Of a DNA stretch of 64,000 nucleotides, positions 26,183 through 34,779 are shown one piece after another (position 1 is the first letter of the stretch; every line of letters starts with the position of its first letter). The stretch is taken from assembly GCA_036172455.1 (NCBI GenBank), contig JAXKVY010000003.1, forward strand, positions 62,001 to 126,000, written 5' to 3'. The notes beneath the pieces are model-generated. The model did no database searches. It was given only the letters and a program-made list of their open reading frames with translations, and was not told where the DNA came from. Source of the stretch: Candidatus Izemoplasma sp. GTDB taxonomy: Bacteria > Bacillota_I > Bacilli_A > Izemoplasmatales > Izemoplasmataceae. Made by a program: the position numbers and the translations under genes.

Positions 26183-27034
26183 ATGCCTAATTATCGAATC
26201 TTGTTAGATAGTACAACATATCTACCGAAAGATGTCTTAGAAGCACATAATATTAGAGTCGTATCATTAATGGTAACGAGTGATGATGGTCAATCATTTA
26301 AAGAAGTTGATATATCTCGTGAATATATAATTGATAAAAGAAAGCAAGGTGCTAGTTTCAAAACTAGTCAACCAGCACCAGGCGCTTTTTTGAAAGCGTA
26401 TAATGATTTGTTAGAACAAGGTGTAGACACAATCTTTTTTATAGGAATCTCGAAAAATTTAAGTGGGACATATCAAGCAGCTTTACTTGCTCGAGACATG
26501 TTAGATGATCCTAATCGAGTTATTTGTTTTGATACACTTCAAGCAGCTTATGGAAATGAAATGCTAACGTATCATCTGATTGATTTAATTAAGCAAGATT
26601 TGACTGCTGTTGAAATAAAAGATAGGATGGAAGTTGCTATTGAGTCAGCAGAACTATTATTTACGGTTGAAAATCTATTTTCATTAGTAAAAGGTGGGCG
26701 CTTAACAGTAGCAAAAGCTTTAATTGGTAGTGTTTTAAGGGTAAAACCTATTATTAAGACAATTGAGGGTAGGTTAAAACTTTACCAAAGTAAAAGAACA
26801 TATAAGAAAGTATATGACATCATGATAAATGATATCAAATCATCATATGACCCGAATAAAACATTGCATATTACAATAACGCACACATATTCTAAAACCC
26901 GTGCAGAAGCTTTAAAAGATGTTATTTCTAAAGAATTTCCTGAAGCAAAGATACGCATGACAGATTTGCTTGGCCCAGTACTAACGATACATGTTGGAAA
27001 TAAAGGGTTTGGGATTTCATGGTTTTTAAGTTAG
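26183..27034 (+). CDS. DegV family fatty-acid-binding protein
   Basis: A 283-residue DegV protein. RILLDSTTYLPKD at the N terminus, FKTSQPAPGAF near residue 55, ISKNLSGTYQAA near 90 and LVKGGRLTVAKALIGSVLRVKPI near 165-190 are family signatures. DegV (FakB) proteins hold a fatty acid and present it to the kinase FakA for incorporation into phospholipid. FakA is not in this window. ATG 26183 follows GGAGGGG; the longer frame from 26156 is not needed. Confidence 0.9.
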   Translation: MPNYRILLDSTTYLPKDVLEAHNIRVVSLMVTSDDGQSFKEVDISREYIIDKRKQGASFKTSQPAPGAFLKAYNDLLEQGVDTIFFIGISKNLSGTYQAALLARDMLDDPNRVICFDTLQAAYGNEMLTYHLIDLIKQDLTAVEIKDRMEVAIESAELLFTVENLFSLVKGGRLTVAKALIGSVLRVKPIIKTIEGRLKLYQSKRTYKKVYDIMINDIKSSYDPNKTLHITITHTYSKTRAEALKDVISKEFPEAKIRMTDLLGPVLTIHVGNKGFGISWFLS

Positions 27035-27046
27035 TAGTACATAATA

Positions 27047-27078
27047 AATAAATCACTATGCCTTGGCATAGTGATTTT
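27047..27078. terminator. Bidirectional terminator
   Basis: AAATCACTATG-CCTTGG-CATAGTGATTT, with A and T tracts, between convergent genes. Confidence 0.9.
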
Positions 27079-27643
27079 TATATTCATCAACTTGCTTCCT
27101 AAGTGCTAGAAATGGCTTCATATTAAGTTTTGGTTGTTTAAGTATGTTGGTATCCTTTATGATCATTACCGCATCATACTCACCTATTAAGGAGTCAAGA
27201 AGTAAAAAATAAGCGTGAACATACCGGTTATCTTGATGATCATAACCTGCTATATAAATATCTAAATAAATGCCATTTTCATCCTGTTTAGATTGAAAAA
27301 AGATATCCTCATAACCTAATTTTAAACCACTGAGTTCTACATGATGTTGATTGGTGTGTTCTCGTTGTCTTAAAGCAACTATTTCCCATTTAGGAAGACC
27401 CTTAAATGCATCCTTAAGTTTAAATGCATCCTTAAATGCATCAGCCATTCCATCCGCAGAAATGATAAATTGCCGATAATGTTTATTAAGTATCTCACTA
27501 ATTTCAAAGACGAGATCTGGATGTACCTTTTTCAATTCATCATCTATTAAAGGTACATAAGTTTCAGCTTTTTCTTCAATATTCTTATAAACATCTTCAT
27601 GTATAGTCATAAACCATTGCCAAAAATCTTGGTACTTACTCAT
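27056..27643 (-). CDS. Conserved hypothetical protein (about 195 residues) with internal DAFK repeat
   Basis: The start at 27643 has AGGTGATG. An N-terminal helical half is followed by the segment FIISADGMADAF near residue 65, LPKWEIVALRQRE near 90 and a strand-rich half with LLDSLIGEYDAV near 160. This pattern recalls a widespread hypothetical family of similar length and unknown function. An unusual feature is DAFKDAFKLKDAFK, three near-identical units coded by direct repeats at about 27400-27445, which may be a recent tandem duplication inside the gene. Confidence 0.6.
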   Translation of the reverse strand: MSKYQDFWQWFMTIHEDVYKNIEEKAETYVPLIDDELKKVHPDLVFEISEILNKHYRQFIISADGMADAFKDAFKLKDAFKGLPKWEIVALRQREHTNQHHVELSGLKLGYEDIFFQSKQDENGIYLDIYIAGYDHQDNRYVHAYFLLLDSLIGEYDAVMIIKDTNILKQPKLNMKPFLALRKQVDEYKNHYAKA

Positions 27644-27772
27644 GTCATCACCTAATAATAGTATAGCACATTTAACATGACATTGAATGACAAAATAATA
27701 TTGACATGTAATGGCATGTATGTTGATATTAGAGGTGGCACTGTTTTTTACTCGTTTAATCACGCAAACCAA

Positions 27773-27987
27773 AGCTTAAGCTTAACTTAACTAACGATTA
27801 AAATTGAACAAATTAAACTGTGGTTTGAGTCATCACAAATACTTGCACTGATTGATGCGGTATAATCAAAAAGAGACAAATCCACAGGGTTAATATATTA
27901 TGTCACTCAGTAAGAGTGCTATAAACAAAAATAGGAAAGGAGACATAATTAAACCACAAATACGATCGTTTAATTATACGTGATCAC
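27773..27987. other. Intergenic regulatory stretch before the HTH gene
   Basis: It holds a 10-bp inverted repeat (ATAATTAAAC at 27945-27954, GTTTAATTAT at 27968-27977) and a strong AGGAAAGGAG at about 27932-27942. That SD-like site is not followed by a usable start; the HTH gene begins at 27988 with only a weak site of its own. TATAAT-like elements are present near 27870. Confidence 0.45.
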
Positions 27988-28188
27988 ATGAAACCATACT
28001 ATACACTTAAAGACATTATGGAAATCACAAGATTATCAGAACGGACAATTAGAAGATACTTAAAACAAGGGAAACTAAATGGTGATAAAATAGGAAAAGA
28101 ATGGCGTTTTCAAGAAGAAGACGTCAAACAACTTTTTGATAATATTGACTTTTCATCACAAATTAGCTCCTTAGCTAACAAAAGGTAA
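27988..28188 (+). CDS. Excisionase/MerR-type HTH DNA-binding protein
   Basis: A 66-residue protein. YTLKDIMEITRLSERTIRRYLKQG, residues 5-28, followed by GDKIGKEWRFQEEDV, is the HTH_17 (excisionase family) pattern: helix-turn-helix then wing. No integrase is present, so this is more likely a small regulator than a phage factor. A 10-bp inverted repeat overlaps its leader. The next small gene starts 45 bases downstream and is probably co-transcribed. Confidence 0.8.
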   Translation: MKPYYTLKDIMEITRLSERTIRRYLKQGKLNGDKIGKEWRFQEEDVKQLFDNIDFSSQISSLANKR

Positions 28189-28232
28189 AACGATTTATTG
28201 AAGGAAATTATGAAAAGAAGGAGGCCCACCGT

Positions 28233-28529
28233 ATGTTAAGCATGTTTGATATTGAAAACCTCTCAAAGTCACAAATTGAGAGTACCAAAATGATGTTGAT
28301 GCGCATCAGCAACCAACATAATAATATTGATATGAAGTTTAATACAAAAAATGATAAAACACGAATCACATTAATAGGCAACATTGAATACATTGATGAA
28401 TGCATCTCAGAATTAAAAAAATTATGGCTTAAAAGGTCTTATCTAAGGCCTTTTTTTATTTTTTTAAAAAACGATAAAAAAATTTTAACGAAACTATTGA
28501 CAAATCGTAAAAACAGCATTAAAATATAA
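28233..28529 (+). CDS. Small protein whose frame runs through a terminator
   Basis: ATG 28233 follows GAAGGAGG. The first 65 residues are polar and plausible; the last 33 are coded by a terminator hairpin and its T tract and look like noise. One extra A in the A7 run at 28415-28421 would end the gene at TAA 28430-28432 (ELKKIMA), exactly at the terminator. The true product is therefore probably about 68 residues. It lies 45 bases after the HTH gene. No family is recognised. Confidence 0.55.
   Translation: MLSMFDIENLSKSQIESTKMMLMRISNQHNNIDMKFNTKNDKTRITLIGNIEYIDECISELKKLWLKRSYLRPFFIFLKNDKKILTKLLTNRKNSIKI
28432..28460 (+). terminator. Intrinsic terminator
   Basis: AAAGGTC-TTATCTAA-GGCCTTT with one G-U pair, then a T-rich tract. 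Confidence 0.75.
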
Positions 28530-28573
28530 TTGACGATAAAAAATATTTAACGTTAATAAAAGGAGGTGACATC

Positions 28574-28654
28574 ATGTTAGTATATACATCTTATGACTTT
28601 GAAAGAGATACAAACGAGTACAAAACTAAAAGAGAAATTTCAAAAAATAAGTAA
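28574..28654 (+). CDS. 26-residue microprotein
   Basis: ATG 28574 sits six bases behind the perfect AGGAGGTGA. It codes MLVYTSYDFERDTNEYKTKR and ends in EISKNK, then TAA. The tail EYKTKRE recalls the YKTDRSKYKK end of the microprotein at 36921, though this is too short to prove homology. The strong ribosome-binding site is the main evidence that it is translated. Confidence 0.5.
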   Translation: MLVYTSYDFERDTNEYKTKREISKNK

Positions 28655-28694
28655 AGCCCTGTCATGTATGATATACTATATATGAGGTGGCATT

Positions 28695-29276
28695 ATGGAA
28701 AACAAACTACGTATTATTAAAACAGATGAAGAACTAAAGATTTTTACAGATCCTTATCGCATGAAAATTATTGAAACATTCAGAGAAAGTGATTCCCCAA
28801 TGACTGTTAAACAGGTGGCAGACAGTTTAGGAGAAGTCCCAGCTAAAGTACATTATCATGTAAAAAAGTTACTGAAAATTGAGTTAATAGAGCTTGATCA
28901 CATTGAAATCATTAATGGTATCAATGCAAAGTACTATAGAATGCCTTATAATGAGTTTCGAGTTGAGTTACCTTCAGGGACACAATTGAATAAACGGAGG
29001 CAGTTGAACTACATCTCAAAAATGATTTCAGAGATTCTAGAAGAATTCAAAGATGATGTATATGCAAGACAAGATCACCTAATTAATAACGAAACTAACA
29101 CAGAAGATGAGGGTACACTTCATCAAAATTCGCTCTATCTCAATGAGAAAGAATTAGTGAAATTCACTAAAGAGTATACTGAGTTGGTTGAGAAATATAG
29201 GGAAAATCAAGAGAAAAAGGAAGGCCTTAATCACTATAATACGATTATGGGGATCATTAAGAAAACTAAAAAATAG
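28695..29276 (+). CDS. ArsR-like winged-helix regulator with long helical tail
   Basis: A 193-residue protein. IFTDPYRMKIIETFRES at residue 16, VKQVADSLGEVPAKVHYHVKKL near 40-62 and the wing HIEIINGINAKYYRM show an HTH_20/ArsR fold. The C-terminal 100 residues are helical, ending in a charged coil. ATG 28695 follows GAGGTGG. It is monocistronic with a strong terminator, and the palindrome CCATTTGAAATGG downstream could be one of its sites. Regulatory target unknown. Confidence 0.82.
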   Translation: MENKLRIIKTDEELKIFTDPYRMKIIETFRESDSPMTVKQVADSLGEVPAKVHYHVKKLLKIELIELDHIEIINGINAKYYRMPYNEFRVELPSGTQLNKRRQLNYISKMISEILEEFKDDVYARQDHLINNETNTEDEGTLHQNSLYLNEKELVKFTKEYTELVEKYRENQEKKEGLNHYNTIMGIIKKTKK

Positions 29277-29300
29277 CGCTAAAATTAGCGCTATTTTTTT
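29268..29300 (+). terminator. Intrinsic terminator
   Basis: AAATAGCGCT-AAAATT-AGCGCTATTT followed by Ts. Confidence 0.88.
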
Positions 29301-29343
29301 ATATGGGTGAGATCTAGTATTGTTATAATCTAGAAATGAAACA

Positions 29344-29397
29344 CCATTTGAAATGGATTCAGTAGTGATTGATACATGTCATGTGAATTTCAAATGG
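29344..29397. repeat. Palindrome with distal inverted copy
   Basis: CCATTT-G-AAATGG (29344-29356) is a perfect 6-1-6 palindrome, and ATTTCAAATGG at 29387-29397 is the exact complement of its first 11 bases. A TATAAT at 29324-29329 precedes it. It could be an operator pair or the stem of a small RNA. No gene is seen in 29301-29474. Confidence 0.5.
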
Positions 29398-29474
29398 AAT
29401 AAATCGATAAAATATTTCGTTATGTTAAAAATAATTTTATGTATGCACACATTGATTATGTTGGTCAATCTCTC

Positions 29475-29666
29475 TTATAAATAAATACCAAATGCTAAAG
29501 CAATTAGTCCCCATACAAGCACAAAGATTTGAACGTTTCTTTCACCTTTAAATAGTTTCTTTAAAACTTCAAATTTTTTCATGTGCCATATAATTGGGGG
29601 TTTAAAAATACCAATATAGAAACACAGTATCCCATAGATAATTAAAACATTTTTTAAAATTTCCAT
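29475..29666 (-). CDS. Small two-helix membrane protein
   Basis: A 63-residue protein with helices at about residues 5-22 and 45-62 joined by a basic loop (KKFEVLKKLFKGER). The start at 29666 has GGAGGATC. It lies 9 bases after the stop of the second exporter permease, so it belongs to that operon. It is the only gene of the operon without a visible disruption. Function unknown. Confidence 0.6.
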   Translation of the reverse strand: MEILKNVLIIYGILCFYIGIFKPPIIWHMKKFEVLKKLFKGERNVQIFVLVWGLIALAFGIYL

Positions 29667-29675
29667 ATGATCCTC

Positions 29676-30387
29676 CTATAAATTTGCTCGGTTAGTATAT
29701 AATTTCATTAATAACCAAAGTAATCCTAAATTATACATAACACCAATTACGAATGTGATTAACGCGCTCCCCTCTTCTGACGGAACAAGTTCTAATTCGA
29801 TGATACGTGCTGCCCAGTATCCAGGGGCAATACCCAGTAAGTTTTGTATCCAACCAGTTACAAAAAAAGCTATAACAGGTAATATGATTATTAAGCCTGA
29901 CATTTTCATAATGACGAATCCTTCTACTTTATTCTCAGAAAAACTATTGTCAATAAGGGCAATGCCAGGAGCTTGAATGGCCCCAGTTATAGAGATTAAC
30001 GTAATGATACCAAAGGAGCTTTTTGATAAAAATCCAGTCCCATATATAATGGCGTATGTGGCAATTAATCCAAAAACAAAACTGATGAGTAATTTGACAA
30101 ATACATAGGCTTTCACATCGATTGGCGTTACTTTTAAGCTTGTTAATACTTGATCATCTTTATCATCGAGTAAGGTAAAAGCTGTTATGGCTCCAAAAAT
30201 AAATCCAGTAAGAATGATAAAAATCATACTTGTGATGTTAGACCACGGACTATTGGGTGCGGAATCTTCTATATTGAACCAGATAATGACCAGCAATCCC
30301 TAAAATAATCGGATATATAGCAAAGAAAAGATACATTGGATCACGCTTTATATTTCTTAATTCTGCAAATAAAATCGTTTTAAACAT
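29676..30387 (-). pseudogene. ABC-2 type permease (second), frameshifted
   Basis: From ATG 30387 the frame codes a typical N terminus (MFKTILFAELRNIKRDP) and first helix, then loses frame at GGG 30298-30300. Removing one G gives PIILGLLVIIW and continues into the 206-codon downstream frame with six helices. Restored length is about 236 residues. The whole is a membrane subunit of an ABC-2 exporter. It is co-directional with a broken first permease, ATPase and TetR. Confidence 0.7.
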
Positions 30388-30389
30388 AA

Positions 30390-31128
30390 TTACACCCCAC
30401 TTTGTCTTACGGCATAGTCTTGGAACTTCGGTAAGGTATGAAATTGATATAGTAAAATAGCTCCGAAAAACATATAAGCTAAGCTGAAGAAGTATTGATA
30501 GTTATACTCTGCCCCTTTAAATCCACCACTGATCAAAAACTCTGCGGCTTGGATAGGGTTAACTAATAATATATATTCCCATCCATCCCACGTCAAGACA
30601 TTAAATAAATATAATAAAGTAGGCACCATTAATGTGAATGAGAGTGCCATAATTGTCATTAACATTGTTGTAAAATCTTTTTGATAATAGGATAAACTTA
30701 GTCCAGCTATGGTAAAGAAATTCGTAGTAAATAATATGCCCATAAATAATAATAGTAAGTTGATTTCAACATTTTTAATGAAATAGAAGACAATGATAAT
30801 TAATGTAGATGAAAATAAGTTATGTATTGTGTTTGCGAATACTTTTGATAAGACTAATTCACTGTTAGTTATAGGGGTAACAAGTAATGTAGATATTGTA
30901 GATTCCGATTTTTCAAAATAGTTTACACTACCGATATACATAATACTCATCAACGAGGCATCGATTAACAATACAAAAGGTAATAAACTACCTAACAAAG
31001 ACTCATCGATAAAGTATAAAACAGCCCCCCGATATAATAGCAACAAGGATACTTATAGAAAATACGTTATACCGATTCAACCGGGATAATTCTCCTTTGA
31101 TTAAAATACATAATCTATTTAGCTTCAT
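30390..31128 (-). pseudogene. ABC-2 type permease (first), frameshifted
   Basis: ATG 31128, overlapping the ATPase 3' end by 14 bases, starts MKLNRLCILIKGELSRLNRY and a first helix, then frame is lost at the G6 run 31025-31030 on the complementary strand. Five Gs would restore IISGAVLYFIDESLLG and a protein of about 245 residues with six helices. The 218-codon frame from about 31046 alone lacks a ribosome-binding site. Confidence 0.72.
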
Positions 31129-31984
31129 CTAAGGTCTCTCCTGTCAATTTGATAAAGATGTCTTCTAATGTTGTTTCACCGGTATGAATTGTCTCGATAT
31201 TCTTCTCTTTTAATAGTTTTATAAATGTCTTATTCTTCCCGATATCTTCTAGTGGGAACCCTTTTGTGTGTGTCTTATTATTTTCGTTGTATTCAAGTGT
31301 GACTTCGCGTTTACCGTATTTAATTTTTAAATTTCTTGGCGAATCAATTTCTTTAATTTCGCCATGCACGATAAATGCAACACGATCACATAGTTGTTCA
31401 ATATCAGACATGATGTGGCTTGTAATGAAAACTGTTCCACCATCATTCTTAAATTCTCTTATCATATCTTTTAAAATCATTGCGTTAGTTGGATCAAGAC
31501 CATTTGTAGGTTCATCTAGAAATAACATCTTGGGATCATTCAGCATAGCACGTATAATATTTAATCGAATTTTCATTCCCTTAGAGTATTCCCCAACCAT
31601 TTTATCGCGATCTTTCCATAATCCAACACGCTTCATTAACGCTTCGGTATCACTGTTATTTTTATACAATTTCTTGAAAAACTCAATATTCTCAAGTGCA
31701 GTCATTTTTGAAAAATGAATAGGCATTTCAAAACTTACCCCGATATCTTAATAAAAATCATTCTTGTATTCGGTGATTAACTTTCCGTTGTAAAAAATAT
31801 CACCACGAAAATCATCTAAAACTTTAATCATAATCTTCTGAGTAGTACTCTTTCCAGCTCCACTTGGATCCAAAAAACCAAATATCTCTCCTTGTTTGAT
31901 TGAGAAACTGATACCATTTATGACGTCTTCAGTTTGCTTAGGATAGTGGTAATAAAGATCTTTCACTTCGAACATTGTTTTCAT
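31115..31984 (-). pseudogene. ABC exporter ATP-binding subunit with in-frame stop and altered Walker A
   Basis: A frame of about 289 codons that is otherwise complete. A TAA at about 31748-31750 (after NDFY) interrupts it in frame, with DIGVSFEMPIHFSKMTALENI continuing directly. The Walker A reads FLDPSGAGKST, where the family has GXSGAGKST (a Gly to Asp change). The signature EYSKGMKIRLN, Walker B MLFLDEPTNGLDP and switch histidine TSHIM are intact. A methionine 8 residues after the stop could restart translation but would give an ATPase without Walker A. Confidence 0.8.
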
Positions 31985-32594
31985 TTTGTTTCGATTCCTT
32001 TCTTGAATATATTGATGAGTGTATTGATGTCTTCTTGAATAGTTTCAAACGTGTAATTGTCATCGTAAAATATCTGTGTTGTTGTTTGTGTAATAAGATT
32101 ACTGAAAATCTTAGCTAATTGATAGGCATCAAAATCAGATCGAATCCGGCCTTGTGCCATATCCTTTTCTATATAGTTTTTATAATATGAAATACCAAGT
32201 TGTAAATTAGGTCCATTATTTCATCAAATAAGGCATCTCGCTTAGCGAATAAGAAGCGCGTAATTTTAAGGTATTTGGGATGTGCCGTAGCAAAAGCAAT
32301 CCCCTGTTTATATAGTATAGCAACAAGTTCAATAAAAGGTAGATTGTCTTTGTTCATCATCTCATCGGCCATGAATGAGAGTTTATCTTTCGCAATAATT
32401 GTAAATAAAAACTTGTACAAATCTTTCTTTCCTTCAAAATATTGATAAAAACTGCCTCGGGGGATATGGGCATCTTTAATGATTTTAGATATCATTGCAC
32501 TCTCGTAATCGCGCTGAGAGAATTCATTAATAGCCGCCTCAATGATACGGTTTTGTTTATCATTAGGCAGATTGTGAAATGTTTGATTTGGCAT
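31981..32594 (-). pseudogene. TetR-family regulator of the exporter, frameshifted
   Basis: The N-terminal 130 residues are a normal TetR helix-turn-helix (MISKIIKDAHIPRGSFYQYF) and part of the ligand domain. The frame then stops at 32169. An added G at GG near 32211 gives IMGPNLQLGISYYKNYIEKD and continues to a TGA that overlaps the ATPase start as ATGA. The restored 204-residue length and this overlap show that the longer frame was original. It is the first gene of the exporter operon. Confidence 0.75.
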
Positions 32595-32610
32595 GTTGTC
32601 ATCTCCAATG

Positions 32611-32624
32611 TGACAACCTTGTCA
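32611..32624. promoter_or_regulatory. TetR operator, perfect 14-bp palindrome
   Basis: TGACAA-CC-TTGTCA lies 17 bases upstream of the TetR start codon, in the promoter region of the exporter operon. It resembles operators of drug-responsive TetR regulators. Confidence 0.75.
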
Positions 32625-32733
32625 TATTATATTTTTTAGTACCATCTTAATGTATTGTCAAGTCTATAAATAATTATTGCATCAAGGCATTGACAGTGAT
32701 AGACTATTTAAGAAGTAGAATGGAGGCATATAC

Positions 32734-33618
32734 ATGTATATAGGAGAGTTGATTTCTATTGGAACCGCTCTATGTTGGACAATTACAGTTGTCTCTTTTG
32801 AGTTTGCCGGAAAGCGTGTCGGATCATTATCAGTAAATTTTATCAGGTTAATTATGGGTTTCGTTTTTTTAGGCTTTATCTTACTTGCCTTTGGAGATGG
32901 GTTTATCCCGCTAAGTATGAGCAACACAGCATGGTCTTGGTTGTTTCTTAGTGGTATCATTGGCTTATTTATTGGTGATATGTTTTTATTTCAAGCATTT
33001 GTTGATGTCGGTGGTAGAATATCATTATTAATAATGAGTATGGTACCTGTCATATCGACAATCTTGGGATATTTCTTTTTTGAAGAAGTTCTCAGTGTTC
33101 TAGAATTTATAGGTATGGCAATTACATTATCAGCAATTGCCATTGCGATTCTACTTAAAAAACCAAAACGAGAACGTTTTCATCCGCATATGGTGCGCGG
33201 AATTATGTTTGCCTTTATTGGAGCTATTGCTCAAGCAATTGGCTTAGTATTTAGTAAAATTGGCATGGGTGAGGGCAGTGCTTTTGCGGCTACACAAATA
33301 CGTATTATAGCGGCAACCATCGGATTTTTACTGGTTTTATCTTGGCGCAAAACTTGGCCAGATGTTGGACGGGCAACAAGAAATACATCAGCAATGGTAT
33401 TTTTAGCAATAGGAGCTTTGTTTGGACCAGTTTTAGGTGTTTCTTCGTCATTATGGGCATTGCAATACACAGAAATGGGAATTGCAACTACCATTGCTCA
33501 AACAAATGTGATCATGATTATTCCGTTTTCGATTATGTTTTTCAAAGAAGAGGTTTCATATAAGGAAGTTTTAGCAAGTGTGGTCGCCTTTATGGGTGTT
33601 GCCTTATTATTCATATAG
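32734..33618 (+). CDS. EamA/DMT-family transporter
   Basis: A 294-residue protein with ten helices in two EamA repeats. LISIGTALCWTITVVSFEFAGK at the N terminus and FMGVALLFI at the end, with LGVSSSLWALQYTEMGIATTIAQT near residue 230, are typical of drug/metabolite transporters. Substrate is unknown. GGAGGC precedes ATG 32734. It is monocistronic with a strong terminator and its reading frame is intact, in contrast to the exporter operon beside it. Confidence 0.85.
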   Translation: MYIGELISIGTALCWTITVVSFEFAGKRVGSLSVNFIRLIMGFVFLGFILLAFGDGFIPLSMSNTAWSWLFLSGIIGLFIGDMFLFQAFVDVGGRISLLIMSMVPVISTILGYFFFEEVLSVLEFIGMAITLSAIAIAILLKKPKRERFHPHMVRGIMFAFIGAIAQAIGLVFSKIGMGEGSAFAATQIRIIAATIGFLLVLSWRKTWPDVGRATRNTSAMVFLAIGALFGPVLGVSSSLWALQYTEMGIATTIAQTNVIMIIPFSIMFFKEEVSYKEVLASVVAFMGVALLFI

Positions 33619-33633
33619 TAACGATAATATAAA

Positions 33634-33671
33634 AAGAAAAGTATTACCAAAATTTTGGTAATACTTTTTTA
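33634..33671. terminator. Bidirectional terminator
   Basis: AAAAGTATTACC-AAAATTTT-GGTAATACTTTT, a perfect stem between convergent genes. Confidence 0.92.
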
Positions 33672-33673
33672 TC

Positions 33674-34639
33674 TTATGATGTGTAATCCGCTGGACTCCC
33701 CCAAATGAGTTCTACTAATTCTGGCATATCAATGAAAGGATTACGATTTCCTTGATATTGATAAATAACTTGATTACGCCACAACTCATCTTCACTAACA
33801 GGGTCTTCTATATGCCACCTTAGCAAATCATCAATATCTCCATACAGAGGTAGTTTAGAACTTTTTGCGGCATCTGGATCATTTACGACTTCTAAATCAA
33901 CCATATCACCTTCTTCGCCTTCGTACCTAACAGCCATGTAGAAGATCATACGTGCGACGTCTCCTTTAACTTCGTCACGGGGTTCAAACTCCCAGTCGTT
34001 GCACGTATAGTTTCCATAACCAACTGCCTCAACGTTCGTATCGTCACCATCGTTACAATCTTCAAACATGCGATTGTTTTTAGTGGAGTTCATTGTTCTT
34101 TCAGCAGCAACCAAATGGTGCCCATCAGTATGTGCGCCCATATCTAAGACAGTGCTAGTGCCTTCTTTAATCTCAAAATCACCACGAGATTTGGACCAGA
34201 TATGTTCTCGATTCCAATCGACAGTATCCTCTTCGCCTTCAATTGTTAGGATACATAATGCATCGGTTGCCATACCTTGTTGGCAATCTTTGTGGATTGA
34301 GAGACCGGTATAAAACAAGAGGACATGATCGGGATTATTAGGATCTTCATCTGCAGCTCTTAAAATATCCCACACATCTGTCTCGTCATCAGTATAAGGG
34401 TATTCTTGGTGGTTCGTTATAATATCGTTTAATGCTGATTTGAGGTCATCGCCAGATAATCCTTCTATGCCATCATAGTAACCTTCAGGAATATAGGTTG
34501 ATGTATCTATGATTGGTGGAGTAGAATGATCTTCTGTATTGAAAAAATCAACTAAGTTAATATTTAAAAACTGATCAGATCCGAAGAATATAGCGATTAA
34601 AACAATAATAATAGATGTAAGTGTACGTGCTTTTTTCAT
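33674..34639 (-). CDS. Secreted/anchored endonuclease I family nuclease
   Basis: A 321-residue Endonuclease_1 (EndA/NucM) protein. An N-terminal hydrophobic segment (residues 6-24) exports or anchors it. HIWSKSRGD near residue 147 and DGHHLVAAERTMNSTKNNRMF near 172-193 form the beta-beta-alpha-metal nuclease site; EPRDEVKGDVARMIFYMAVRY and the late NRNPFIDMPELVELIWG are family hallmarks. It degrades external DNA, which fits nucleotide scavenging. AGGAGGC before ATG 34639 sets the start. Monocistronic. Confidence 0.9.
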   Translation of the reverse strand: MKKARTLTSIIIVLIAIFFGSDQFLNINLVDFFNTEDHSTPPIIDTSTYIPEGYYDGIEGLSGDDLKSALNDIITNHQEYPYTDDETDVWDILRAADEDPNNPDHVLLFYTGLSIHKDCQQGMATDALCILTIEGEEDTVDWNREHIWSKSRGDFEIKEGTSTVLDMGAHTDGHHLVAAERTMNSTKNNRMFEDCNDGDDTNVEAVGYGNYTCNDWEFEPRDEVKGDVARMIFYMAVRYEGEEGDMVDLEVVNDPDAAKSSKLPLYGDIDDLLRWHIEDPVSEDELWRNQVIYQYQGNRNPFIDMPELVELIWGSPADYTS

Positions 34640-34779
34640 ATAGGCCTCCTATGTTCTTTTATATTATTGTATCATATTTTATTTTTGATTGAGGTAATAT
34701 TGAAAAAAAGATTAATTCGCTTTTTACTTACCTAAATTGTTGGTATAATGATTATAAATAAAGATAGGAGGCATTTATA

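Noticed and set aside
27988-28188. Phage excisionase and thus a prophage or integrative element
   Set aside because: No integrase, recombinase, att-like direct repeats or structural phage genes are nearby; HTH_17 proteins are often ordinary small regulators.
30390-31128. Programmed frameshifting at the G6 run of the permease
   Set aside because: The neighbouring ATPase has an in-frame stop and a damaged Walker A, and the other two genes are also broken, so decay is simpler.
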